DNA from: DATBLE01 sp046734335
Lineage (GTDB): Bacteria > Actinomycetota > Thermoleophilia > Gaiellales > Gaiellaceae
NCBI GenBank assembly: GCA_046734335.1
Contig: JBKPRA010000120.1
Span: 1 to 35,648 of the forward strand
Length of the DNA: 35,648 nt
Direction of reading: 5' to 3'
The notes beneath the pieces are model-generated. The model saw nothing but the letters and a program-made list of their open reading frames with translations, had not been told where the DNA came from and searched no databases. The position numbers and the translations under genes were made by a program. Shown piece by piece: positions 7,400 through 15,567 of this stretch (positions are counted from its first letter, which is position 1; the number at the start of each line of letters is the position of its first letter).

Positions 7400-8312
7400 G
7401 CGCGGGCGCGTAGTCGAGCCACTGGGCCCAGCGCTCGCTGCGCCCCTCGACCGTGTTCTTGTAGGCAGTCTGGAGCTCGAGCGTGACCGGGCCGACGCCG
7501 ATCTCGTGGTCGTCGACCGCGCGCACGGGCGTAACCTCGGCCGCCGTGCCGGTCATGAAGACCTCGTCGGCGAGGTACAGGTCGGTGCGGATCAGTGGCT
7601 TCTGCACGACCGAATAGCCGATGTCCTGGGCGATCTGGATGATCGTGTCGCGGGTGATCCCTGGCAAAATCGACGCGCTGCTCAGATCGGGCGTGAAAAC
7701 AGTGCCCTCCTTGACCACGAAGATCGTCTCGCCGGGGCCGTCGGCGATGTACCCCTCATCGGTGAGCATGATCGCCTCGTCGTAGCCGGACCGGCTCGCC
7801 TCGTGCGTGGCGAGCATCGAGTTCAGGTAGACCCCTGTCGCCTTCGCCGCATGCGGGATCGTGTTCGGCCCGACCCGACGCCAGGAGGAGATCATCGCCG
7901 TGATCCCGTTGCTCTGGCTGTCCTCGCCGAGGTAGGCGCCCCACGGGAAGCAGATGATCGCGACGTCGACCGGGTTCTCCCCCGAGTGGACACCGAGCTC
8001 TCCGTAGCCGAAAAAGGCGATCGGCCGCAGGTACGACGCCTCGAGGTCGTTGACGGCGAGCGTCTCGAAGCAGGCCGACCGCAGTTCGTCGACGGTGTAC
8101 GGCAGGGTCATGTAGATCAGCCTGGCCGACTCCTCCAGCCGTTTCAGGTGGTCGGCCAGCCGGAAGACCGCAGGGCCGCGCTCGGTCGCGTAGCAGCGGA
8201 TGCCCTCGAAGACACCGGTGCCGTAGTGCAGACCGTGGGAGGCGACGTGGATCCGGGCGTCCGCCCAGTCCACCAGCTCGCCGTTCATCCAGATCTTCTC
8301 GCTCTCCTGCAT
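7386..8312 (-). CDS. ilvE: branched-chain amino-acid aminotransferase
   Basis: Fold-type IV PLP aminotransferase that interconverts Leu, Ile and Val with their 2-oxo acids. The 308 residues match the family length. Visible features are HYGTGVFEGIRCY (29-41), Lys157 in the PHAAKATGVYLNS block, the E in DGPGETIFVV and the C-terminal FMTGTAAEVTPV. ATG 8312 (MQESEKIWMNGELV) is chosen over an upstream in-frame ATG at 8363 that lies within the YbaK-like gene. A TAACAT element sits 13 bases upstream, and an AAGG precedes the start by five bases. It follows the YbaK-like gene by 16 bases. Confidence 0.93.
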   Translation of the reverse strand: MQESEKIWMNGELVDWADARIHVASHGLHYGTGVFEGIRCYATERGPAVFRLADHLKRLEESARLIYMTLPYTVDELRSACFETLAVNDLEASYLRPIAFFGYGELGVHSGENPVDVAIICFPWGAYLGEDSQSNGITAMISSWRRVGPNTIPHAAKATGVYLNSMLATHEASRSGYDEAIMLTDEGYIADGPGETIFVVKEGTVFTPDLSSASILPGITRDTIIQIAQDIGYSVVQKPLIRTDLYLADEVFMTGTAAEVTPVRAVDDHEIGVGPVTLELQTAYKNTVEGRSERWAQWLDYAPAPKTA

Positions 8313-8325
8313 GGCCCTTGTGCTG

Positions 8326-8331
8326 ATGTTA
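8326..8331 (-). promoter_or_regulatory. candidate internal -10 for ilvE overlapping the YbaK stop codon
   Basis: TAACAT on the minus strand begins with the TAA stop (8329-8331) of the upstream gene. A TTGGTC lies 18 bases further upstream as a possible -35. It would give a 13-base leader. Confidence 0.4.
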
Positions 8332-8889
8332 CGTGTCCTCTGCGACGTCGACCAACTCTGCACGCGTCACGCGTGCCAGCTCCGAAGCCGGCAGCCCGGC
8401 CATGTGCCTGGGCGAGCCTGCGCCGATCCACAGCGTCCCCTGGGTCGGGATCCGCCGGTCGAGCAGGATGCGCGACACGCGAGCGAGCGCGACCGGAGCG
8501 ACCGCGCCGACGTCGTAGCCCGTGACGTCGCGGACCTGGGCGGCGCCGGCGACCCTGGCCCGGTTGGACGACGTGGCGCTCGCCACCTTGGCGGCATCGG
8601 CGCGGCGGTCGCCGGAGACGAGCACCAGCACCCACGAGCCGTCGCAGTCGAAGAGCAGCGACTTGACGATGCGCCCCAGCTCGCAGCCGACAGCGGCCGC
8701 CGCGGCCTCCGCCGTGGGCGTGCCGTCGGCGAACTCCTCGATCCGCGCCTCGGCGCCGGCAGCGCGGAATGCCTCGCTCACGCGCTCGACGGATTCGGGC
8801 CAATCTCTGACGCCTTCGGTGGCACGAGATCGCCTCGCACCAGGATCGCGAGCTTCGCCCTCGTCTTTGTGCTCGGCTTCGTCTGTCAT
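8329..8889 (-). CDS. YbaK/EbsC-family aminoacyl-tRNA deacylase
   Basis: The 186-residue protein has the YbaK fold signature: an N-terminal charged segment, then ELGRIVKSLLFDCDGSWVLVLVSGDRRADAAKVA with the conserved KS pair, and YDVGAVAPVAL and DRRIPTQGTLWIGAGSPRHMAGL towards the C-terminus. Family members hydrolyse mischarged aminoacyl-tRNA such as Cys-tRNA-Pro; the exact specificity is not visible. The ATG start overlaps the serA stop as ATGA, indicating translational coupling. The first 25 residues are an Asp/Glu/Arg-rich stretch not typical of the domain. Confidence 0.85.
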   Translation of the reverse strand: MTDEAEHKDEGEARDPGARRSRATEGVRDWPESVERVSEAFRAAGAEARIEEFADGTPTAEAAAAAVGCELGRIVKSLLFDCDGSWVLVLVSGDRRADAAKVASATSSNRARVAGAAQVRDVTGYDVGAVAPVALARVSRILLDRRIPTQGTLWIGAGSPRHMAGLPASELARVTRAELVDVAEDT

Positions 8890-10454
8890 CCGAGCGAGAT
8901 GAACTGGGCGTCGTCGAAGCCCTCGGCATGGATGCGCTCGACCAGCTCGGGGGGCGCGGGCGCGTCGATCGCGAACGCCATCAGCGCCTTGCCGGCCTCG
9001 TGCGTCCGCGAGACGGCCATGTTGGCGATGTTCACCCCGTGCTCGCCGAACATCGTCCCGACGCGGCCGATCACGCCGGGCATGTCCGTATAGAGCAGGA
9101 AGACGAGGTTCGGTGCCAGCTCGATGTCGATCGAGTAACCGAGCGCCCCGGCAAGGAACAGACGTGGCTCGGGGCCGATTGTCGTGCCCGAGACGGCGAC
9201 TTCGTCGGCCCGCACCTCGACCAGGTTCATGTAGTCGCGGGAGGCACGAAGGCGCTCCTCGGAGACGGCGATGCCACGCTCTGCGGCGATCACCGGGGCG
9301 TTGACGTAGTTGACGGCCTGGTCGACGCGGCCCTGGAAGACGCCGTTCAGCGCCGCGACGGTGAGCAGTCGCGTGTCGTACTCCGAGAGCGGCCCGTGCG
9401 CGGCCACGACGACCCGCTTCGGCCACCCGCCCTCCAGCTCCACCGCCAGCCGTCCGAGTTTCGCCGCCAGCGGGATGAACGGGCCGAGCATCTCGAGATC
9501 GGCGGCGTCGACGACCGGGATGTTCACGGCATTCGTGACCAGGCCGCCTTCGAGCGCTGCGACGATCTGCTCCGCGACGATCACCCCTGCGCGGTCCTGC
9601 GCCTCGTCGGTGGAGGCGGCCAGGTGTGGTGTGACCACGACCTCGTCGAGCTCGAGCAGCGGACCCGAGTACGGCTCGGCGGAGAAGACGTCGAGCGCCG
9701 CGCCGGCGAGCTTGCGCGAGCGAATCGCCTCGACCAGAGCGCCCTCGTCCACCAGCGCCCCGCGGGCGGCGTTGATCAGTCTGGCGCCGTCGCGCATCGA
9801 CGCGATCGCCTCCCGGTCGATGATTCCGGCCGTCTCGTCGGTCAGGGGGAGGTGGAGCGTGACGAAGTCGGCTGCACCGAGGACGGCCTCGAGTGTGGCC
9901 TCGCGCTCGATCCCTGCCTCCCGGAAGCGGTCCTCGCCGACGAACGGGTCGTAGGCGACGACGCGCATGCCGAGGCCGACGGCGCGCCGTGCCACCTGCT
10001 GACCGATCCGGCCGAGGCCGAGAACGCCGAGCGTCTTGTCGGCGAGCTCGATCCCGCTCCACCGCGTGCGCTCCCAGGCCCCCTGCTTCAGCGCCGCGTG
10101 TGCCTGCGGGATGTTGCGGGCGAGGGCGACGAGCAGCCCGATCGTCTGCTCGGCGGCAGAGACGACCGTCGAGTCGGGAGCGTTGGCGACGACGATTCCA
10201 CGGCGCGTGGCGGCGTCCACGTCGACGTTGTCGACGCCGACGCCGGCGCGGCCGATCACCTTCAGCCGGTCGGCGCGCTCGATCACGTCCGCGGTCAGCC
10301 TGGTCGCGGATCGGATCACGATCGCGTCATAGCCGGCGATGGTCCCGGCGAGGTCGGAGTCGCCGTCGACGTCGACGTCGAAGCGGCTGCGCAGGAGCTC
10401 CACGCCCGCCTCGGCGATCGGCTCGCGGACGAGGACACGCGGGCGGTCAGGCAT
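8886..10454 (-). CDS. serA: D-3-phosphoglycerate dehydrogenase
   Basis: First committed enzyme of serine synthesis, oxidising 3-phosphoglycerate with NAD. The 522 residues match the long (type I) form: substrate domain, NAD domain with VLGLGRIGQQVA, catalytic Arg in NAARGALVDE, Glu in DVFSAEP, and His in VTPHLAASTDEAQ. An allosteric-substrate-binding domain and a C-terminal ACT domain (FLLYTDMPGVIGRVGTMFGEHGVNIANM) follow, suggesting feedback by serine. ATG 10454 overlaps the stop of the aminotransferase gene by 8 bases, so the two are coupled. A longer frame to 10514 is open but lies in the upstream gene. Confidence 0.97.
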   Translation of the reverse strand: MPDRPRVLVREPIAEAGVELLRSRFDVDVDGDSDLAGTIAGYDAIVIRSATRLTADVIERADRLKVIGRAGVGVDNVDVDAATRRGIVVANAPDSTVVSAAEQTIGLLVALARNIPQAHAALKQGAWERTRWSGIELADKTLGVLGLGRIGQQVARRAVGLGMRVVAYDPFVGEDRFREAGIEREATLEAVLGAADFVTLHLPLTDETAGIIDREAIASMRDGARLINAARGALVDEGALVEAIRSRKLAGAALDVFSAEPYSGPLLELDEVVVTPHLAASTDEAQDRAGVIVAEQIVAALEGGLVTNAVNIPVVDAADLEMLGPFIPLAAKLGRLAVELEGGWPKRVVVAAHGPLSEYDTRLLTVAALNGVFQGRVDQAVNYVNAPVIAAERGIAVSEERLRASRDYMNLVEVRADEVAVSGTTIGPEPRLFLAGALGYSIDIELAPNLVFLLYTDMPGVIGRVGTMFGEHGVNIANMAVSRTHEAGKALMAFAIDAPAPPELVERIHAEGFDDAQFISLG

Positions 10455-11607
10455 TGCCGCGCCCGGCCGGGACGGGCGCGAACGCCTCGAGCGCGCGGGC
10501 CACGCCGACGCCAAGCTCGACCTCGGCGCCCGCCTCGACGAGGGCGAGCTCGACCGCGGCGAGCGCGGCGACGACGTCGAAGACGTCGTAGTAGCCGATG
10601 TGTCCGATCCGGAAGAGACGGTTCTTCAGGTCGCCGTGGCCGCCGGCGACGGTGACGCCGTAGCGGTCGCGGAGTGCGAGCCGCAGCTCGCCCGCGTCCA
10701 CGCCTGCCGGTGTGAGGATTGCGGTGACCACGGCGGAGCGGTCCTCGTCCGGAGAGAAGAGCTCGAGCCCCATCGCCTTCGCGCCCTCACGGCAGGCACG
10801 GCCGAGGCGGACGTGGCGGTCGAACGCAGCCTCGAGCCCCTCGTCGAGCAGCAGCCCGAGGGCGACGTCGAGCCCACGAACGAGCGAGACCGCCGGAGTG
10901 AAGGCGCTGTCGAGCTTGGCCTGGCCGGCGCGCGTCCGCTCCCAGTCGAAGTAGAAGCGCGGCGAGGAGCCGACTGCCGCGTGGGCCGCTTCCGAAACCG
11001 AGACGAGCCCGATGCCGGGCGGGGTCATCAACGCCTTCTGCGAGCCCGAGGCGACGACGTCGAGCCCCCAGGCGTCGGTCTCGAGCGGAACTGCGCCGAG
11101 GCTGGAGACCGCGTCGACGACGACGAGCGCGCGCGACGACTTCGCCGCCGCGGCCAGCGCCTGGACGTCGGCAACGACGCCGGTCGACGTCTCCGAATGC
11201 GTCAGGAACACGGCTTTGGCGCCGCCGGCCTCCTCGAGCTTCGCGCGGAGGTCGTCCGGGCGCGGCGTCTCGCCCCACTCGTATTCGACGGCCTGCACGT
11301 CGGCGCCGTATGCGGCCGCGAGGTTGCGCCACCGCTCCCCGAACGCACCTGCCGAGACCACGACGACCCGCTCGCCGGGCGAACAGAGATTCGCGACCGC
11401 GGACTCCATCGTCCCCGTCCCGGACGACGTGAACACGAGCACGTCTCCGGCGGTGCGGTAGACGGCGCGGAGCCGCTCGAGGCACTCACCGAAGAGCGAT
11501 CGGTAGTCGGGGCCGCGGTGATGGACAACCGGCTCGGCGAGCGCGGCCAGAACCTCGGGCGGCACAGGCGTCGGCCCGGGCGTGAACAGGTACCGCTTCG
11601 CCGACAT
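10447..11607 (-). CDS. class V PLP aminotransferase (alanine-glyoxylate / phosphoserine aminotransferase-like)
   Basis: The 386-residue fold-type I enzyme starts with LFTPGPTPVPPEVL, has the SSGTGTMESA cofactor loop (61-70), Asp165 in VVDAVSSLGAVP and the Schiff-base Lys191 in SGSQKALMTPPGIG. By sequence it belongs with alanine/serine-glyoxylate aminotransferases. Tight coupling to serA argues that it takes the SerC role, transaminating 3-phosphohydroxypyruvate, as proposed for similar archaeal and actinobacterial gene pairs. No serB or canonical serC is nearby. A TACGCT element lies eight bases before the ATG. Confidence 0.9.
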   Translation of the reverse strand: MSAKRYLFTPGPTPVPPEVLAALAEPVVHHRGPDYRSLFGECLERLRAVYRTAGDVLVFTSSGTGTMESAVANLCSPGERVVVVSAGAFGERWRNLAAAYGADVQAVEYEWGETPRPDDLRAKLEEAGGAKAVFLTHSETSTGVVADVQALAAAAKSSRALVVVDAVSSLGAVPLETDAWGLDVVASGSQKALMTPPGIGLVSVSEAAHAAVGSSPRFYFDWERTRAGQAKLDSAFTPAVSLVRGLDVALGLLLDEGLEAAFDRHVRLGRACREGAKAMGLELFSPDEDRSAVVTAILTPAGVDAGELRLALRDRYGVTVAGGHGDLKNRLFRIGHIGYYDVFDVVAALAAVELALVEAGAEVELGVGVARALEAFAPVPAGRGNA

Positions 11608-11615
11608 CCGCTTCG

Positions 11616-11672
11616 AGCGTAGCGAAGAGTGTGGCTACCTCTACTGCGCGTCCACTCGTCGATTGTTAGGTT
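11616..11672. promoter_or_regulatory. divergent promoters for the serine unit and the ABC unit
   Basis: TACGCT on the minus strand (11616-11621) precedes ATG 11607 by eight bases. TAGGTT on the plus strand (11667-11672) precedes GTG 11679 by exactly six bases. Neither start has a Shine-Dalgarno sequence, so both transcripts are predicted to be leaderless or nearly so. Confidence 0.5.
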
Positions 11673-11678
11673 GGCGGG

Positions 11679-12458
11679 GTGGATCAACCCACGCCGGCAG
11701 AGGAGCAGTCGACGAGCAGGGCAGACACGAACGGAGCCGTCGTCGTCGCACAGGACGTCGCCCGCCGCTACGGCGAGGGCGACACGGCAGTCGACGCCCT
11801 CCGGGGGGTGTCGCTCGAGGTGTCCCGAGGCCAGCTGACCACGGTCATGGGCCCATCCGGGTCAGGCAAGTCGACGCTCATGCACATCCTCGCCGGGCTC
11901 GACCGGCCGACCGGCGGCAGCGTCGAGATCGGCGGCACCGAGATCACCACGCTGGGCGACACGGACCTGACCAAGCTCCGCCGCGAGCACATCGGGTTCA
12001 TCTTCCAGTTCTTCAACCTGCTGCCGATGCTCTCCGCCGAGGAGAACATCGTGCTGCCGCTGACCATCGCCGGCGAGAAGCCCGACAAGGCGTGGCTCGA
12101 GCAGCTGATCGAGTCAGTCGGGTTGAAGGACAGACGGACGCACCGGCCCTCCGAGCTCTCCGGCGGCCAGCAGCAGCGTGTCGCGATCGCGCGCGCTCTC
12201 GTGTCGAAGCCCACCGTGGTCTTCGCCGACGAGCCGACCGGTAACCTCGACTCGAAGACCGGCGGCGAGATCCTCGAGCTCCTCCGGCAGGCCGTGCAGG
12301 ACGCCGGCCAGACGACCGTGATGGTCACGCACGATCCGCGTTCTGCCTCGATCGCGGATCGCATCCTCTTCCTCGCGGACGGCAACATCGTCAAGGAGCT
12401 GCCGCGCTCCGATCCGTCCGAGGTGATCGCGGCGATGGAGGAGATCGGCCGGACGTGA
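11679..12458 (+). CDS. ABC transporter ATP-binding protein (LolD/MacB type)
   Basis: ATPase of a type VII (MacB/LolCDE/FtsX-like) ABC system. The 259 residues carry Walker A GPSGSGKST, the Q-loop FIFQFFNLLPMLSAEEN, the signature LSGGQQQRVAIARAL, Walker B VVFADEPTGNLD and the H-loop VMVTHDPR. The roughly 25-residue N-terminal tail is disordered and not part of the domain. GTG 11679 is supported by the TAGGTT promoter six bases upstream. The gene overlaps the permease gene by four bases (GTGA), so the two subunits are co-translated. Confidence 0.95.
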   Translation: MDQPTPAEEQSTSRADTNGAVVVAQDVARRYGEGDTAVDALRGVSLEVSRGQLTTVMGPSGSGKSTLMHILAGLDRPTGGSVEIGGTEITTLGDTDLTKLRREHIGFIFQFFNLLPMLSAEENIVLPLTIAGEKPDKAWLEQLIESVGLKDRRTHRPSELSGGQQQRVAIARALVSKPTVVFADEPTGNLDSKTGGEILELLRQAVQDAGQTTVMVTHDPRSASIADRILFLADGNIVKELPRSDPSEVIAAMEEIGRT

Positions 12459-15007
12459 GGTCGATCGCGCTCCGCGGGCTCTGGGCGCGGAAGCTCAGGA
12501 CGTTCCTGACCGCGTTCGCGATCGTGCTCGGGATCGCGACCGTGAGCGGCACGTTCGTGCTCACCGACTCGATCACGCACGCGTTCGACACGATCTTCTC
12601 GAACATCTACCGCGGCACCGACGCCTCGATCACAGGGAAGTCCGCCGTGAGTGTCGACGCAACCACGGACCTGCCGCCGTTCGACGAGTCGCTGCTCGGA
12701 AAGGTGAAGGATCTGCCGTCCGTGCAGGCGGCGATCGGCGGCGTCGCCGACACCGCGAACCTGATCGGCTCAAACGGCAAGGTGATCAGCTTCGGGGGCG
12801 CCCCGCATCTCGGCTTCTCGGTCGACCCGACCCAGGCGAGGTTCAACTCGCTCTCGCTGGTCGAAGGCAAGTGGCCCGGTCCGAACCAGGTCGTCATCGA
12901 CCATTCGACCGCGGGCAAGAAGCACATCTCGGTGGGCGACCGCATCGGCGTGGAGGCGCAGGGCAGCGCTCAGCCCTTCACCGTGTCAGGTCTGGTCAAG
13001 TTCGGCACCAGCGGGCTCGACATCGGCGGCGCCACGCTCGCCGGGTTCGACCTGAAGAGCGCTCAGCGCCTCTTTCGGAAGGAAGGCAAGCTCGACCAGA
13101 TCCGTGTCTCGAAGAAGCCCGGGGTCAGCGAGGCCCAGCTGCTCTCCGACATCCGGTCGATCCTGCCGCCGCAGACGCAGGTGAAGAGCGGGGCCGAGCA
13201 GGCAGACACCGACGCCGGCGACACCAACGCCTTCACGAGCTTCCTGCAGAAGTTCCTTCTCTCGTTCGGGATCATCGCGCTCTTCGTCGGTTCCTTCGTG
13301 ATCGCCAACTCGCTCTCGATCACGGTCACCCAGCGGACGCGCGAGTTCGCGACCCTTCGGACGCTGGGTGCGACGCGACGTCAAATCCGGCGGTCGGTGC
13401 TTCTCGAGTCGTTCGTGATGGGACTCTTCGCCTCCGTGGTCGGGCTGTTCCTCGGCCTCGGGCTGGCGAAGTTCCTTTTCTGGCTCTTCGGTGAGGTCGG
13501 ATTCACGCTGCCGAACACAGGCCTCCTGTTCAAGACGCGGACGATCATCGTCTGCCTAGTGGTCGGGACGCTCGTGACGATGCTGGCCAGCCTCCGGCCG
13601 GCGCGCCGCGCGACCCGCGTGCCGCCGATCGCGGCCGTCCGCGAGGGCGCGAAGCTTCCGCCGGGCCGGTTCGCCAAGTACCGAGGCGTCGGATCAGCCA
13701 CGCTGGCGGTGCTCGGCTTCCTCGCGCTCGCCTACGGGATGTGGGGAGCGAGCGGTACGGGCCCGGTGCTGGCCTTCATGGGCATCGGCGCCGTGCTGAT
13801 CTTCTTCGGGGTCGCGCTCTTCACCGCGCAGCTGATCCGGCCGCTCGCCGCGGTGCTGGGCATCCCGGGCGACCGACTGGCCGGCGCCCCGGGAATCCTT
13901 GCCCGCGAGAACGCGATCCGGAACCCGCAACGGACGGGCTCGTCTGCGGCGGCGCTCATGATCGGACTGACGCTGGTCACGCTCGTGACCATGCTGGCGA
14001 CGTCCATCCGCGCGTCGTTCTTCGGCGCGGTCGACAAGATCTTCATCGCCGACTATGCCGTCACGGCCGAGAACAACTTCGATCTGATCCCGGCGGCAAT
14101 CGGGCGGACGCTCGCGCAGACGCCCGGCGTCAAGAACGTGGTCGGAGTCCGGGTCGGCGACATGCGCATCAACGGCAAGCGGAACACCCTCTCGGCAGTG
14201 AACCCGGGCGGAAGCAAGATCTTCCGGCTCGACTGGACGTCGGGCTCCCCCGCCACGCTCGACACGCTCGGGCCCAACGACGCATTCACCGACAAGGACT
14301 ACGCGAAGAAGCACGATCTGTCGCTCGGCTCGAAGGTGCAGATCCTCGTGCCGAGCGGGCAGCGGCCGACGTTCCGGATCGCCGGGATCTACGACCCACC
14401 GTCCGGCGGGTCTCCCTTCAACGGGCCGCTCGTGATCTCGACCCCCACGTTCGACAAGCTCTACACGACGCCCCAGGACCAATTCGTGTTCTTCAACGTG
14501 AACGGGGGCGCGTCATCCGAGGCGAGCGCCCGCCTCGATCGGGACCTGAAGGGCTTCCCGAACGCGAAGGTCCAGACCCGGGAGGAGTTCAAAAAGAATC
14601 AGGCGAGCTTCATCGGGAACATCCTCAACATCCTCTACGTGCTACTCGCGCTGTCGGTGATCGTCAGTCTGTTCGGGATCGTGAACACGCTGGTGCTGAC
14701 GATCTACGAGCGGACCCGAGAGCTGGGCATGCTGAGGGCGGTCGGCATGACCCGCTGGCAGGTGCGGTGGATGGTGTCCCTCGAGAGCGTGGTCACGGCA
14801 CTGATCGGCGCCGTGGTCGGCATCGCGCTCGGGATCGTCCTGTCGGTCCTGATGATCGTCCGCGTCGACTTCCTCGTGCTCTCCTGGCCCGTCGGGACAC
14901 TGTTCGTCTTCGCGCTCGTGGCGGTCGTCGCCGGCATGATCGCCGCGATCTTCCCGGCGAGGCGCGCCGCCCGGCTGAACGTCCTCGAGGCGCTGCAGTA
15001 CGAGTAG
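12455..15007 (+). CDS. ABC transporter permease, MacB/FtsX family, double-domain
   Basis: Membrane partner of the preceding ATPase. The 850-residue protein has an N-terminal membrane helix (about 13-35), a large extracellular MacB-PCD-like domain, a three-helix FtsX domain (about 265-390, with RTREFATLRTLGATRRQIRR), then two further helices, a second external domain and a second FtsX domain at the C-terminus (ERTRELGMLRAVGMTRWQVRW). This duplicated architecture means a single chain can supply both permease halves. Members move substrates mechanically at the outer face of the membrane; the substrate here is unknown. Confidence 0.94.
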   Translation: MRSIALRGLWARKLRTFLTAFAIVLGIATVSGTFVLTDSITHAFDTIFSNIYRGTDASITGKSAVSVDATTDLPPFDESLLGKVKDLPSVQAAIGGVADTANLIGSNGKVISFGGAPHLGFSVDPTQARFNSLSLVEGKWPGPNQVVIDHSTAGKKHISVGDRIGVEAQGSAQPFTVSGLVKFGTSGLDIGGATLAGFDLKSAQRLFRKEGKLDQIRVSKKPGVSEAQLLSDIRSILPPQTQVKSGAEQADTDAGDTNAFTSFLQKFLLSFGIIALFVGSFVIANSLSITVTQRTREFATLRTLGATRRQIRRSVLLESFVMGLFASVVGLFLGLGLAKFLFWLFGEVGFTLPNTGLLFKTRTIIVCLVVGTLVTMLASLRPARRATRVPPIAAVREGAKLPPGRFAKYRGVGSATLAVLGFLALAYGMWGASGTGPVLAFMGIGAVLIFFGVALFTAQLIRPLAAVLGIPGDRLAGAPGILARENAIRNPQRTGSSAAALMIGLTLVTLVTMLATSIRASFFGAVDKIFIADYAVTAENNFDLIPAAIGRTLAQTPGVKNVVGVRVGDMRINGKRNTLSAVNPGGSKIFRLDWTSGSPATLDTLGPNDAFTDKDYAKKHDLSLGSKVQILVPSGQRPTFRIAGIYDPPSGGSPFNGPLVISTPTFDKLYTTPQDQFVFFNVNGGASSEASARLDRDLKGFPNAKVQTREEFKKNQASFIGNILNILYVLLALSVIVSLFGIVNTLVLTIYERTRELGMLRAVGMTRWQVRWMVSLESVVTALIGAVVGIALGIVLSVLMIVRVDFLVLSWPVGTLFVFALVAVVAGMIAAIFPARRAARLNVLEALQYE

Positions 15008-15018
15008 GCGCAGCCGCC

Positions 15019-15567
15019 GTGGTGGAATCGCTGAAGGGTCAGCTGCTCCTCGCCTCACCGGCGCTCTTCGACCCGAACTTCCGTCGGGCGGTCGTGCTGA
15101 TCACCGAGCACACCCACGAGGGTGCGGCCGGGCTCGTCCTCAACCGCCCTTCCGAGACCGCGGTCGCCGACGCGGTTCCCGACCTGCTGCCGCTCGTTGC
15201 CGAGGAGGAGCGCGTGTACGTGGGCGGCCCGGTACAGGGATCGGCCGTGTTGGTGCTCGCGGAGTTCGACGACCCGGAGGAAGCGGCGCTTCTGGTCGTC
15301 GACGACGTCGGGTTCGTCCCCGGCGACGGCGACTTCGACCTGCTCGCAGCTGCGACCCGCCGGGCACGGGTGTTCGCCGGCTACGCCGGCTGGGGACCGG
15401 GCCAGCTCGAAGCGGAGCTCGAAGAATCGTCGTGGATCGTCGAGTCCTCGCCGGCGCCGGAGCTCTTCCCCGAGCCCGAGGCCGATCTCTGGGCACACGT
15501 GCTGCGAGACAAGGGCGGCGTCTACCGCGTGGTCGCGCTGATGCCCGAGGACCCGTCGGTCAACTAG
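15019..15567 (+). CDS. AlgH/YqgE family protein (DUF179)
   Basis: The 182-residue protein matches the YqgE/AlgH family throughout: KGQLLLASPALFDPNFRRAVVLITEHTHEGAAGLVLNRPSE at the start, VYVGGPVQ, and FAGYAGWGPGQLEAEL near residue 120-135. The biochemical function of the family is not established. GTG 15019 or 15022 is the start; a weak TAGGCG hexamer formed by the upstream stop codon lies eight bases before the first. The gene follows the permease by 11 bases and its end overlaps the convergent decarboxylase gene by 8. Confidence 0.92.
   Translation: MVESLKGQLLLASPALFDPNFRRAVVLITEHTHEGAAGLVLNRPSETAVADAVPDLLPLVAEEERVYVGGPVQGSAVLVLAEFDDPEEAALLVVDDVGFVPGDGDFDLLAAATRRARVFAGYAGWGPGQLEAELEESSWIVESSPAPELFPEPEADLWAHVLRDKGGVYRVVALMPEDPSVN

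Noticed and set aside
8928..10655. Plus-strand open frame of 575 codons
   Set aside because: Antisense to serA, which has complete motifs; the frame is rich in Arg, Asp and His and shows no family pattern.
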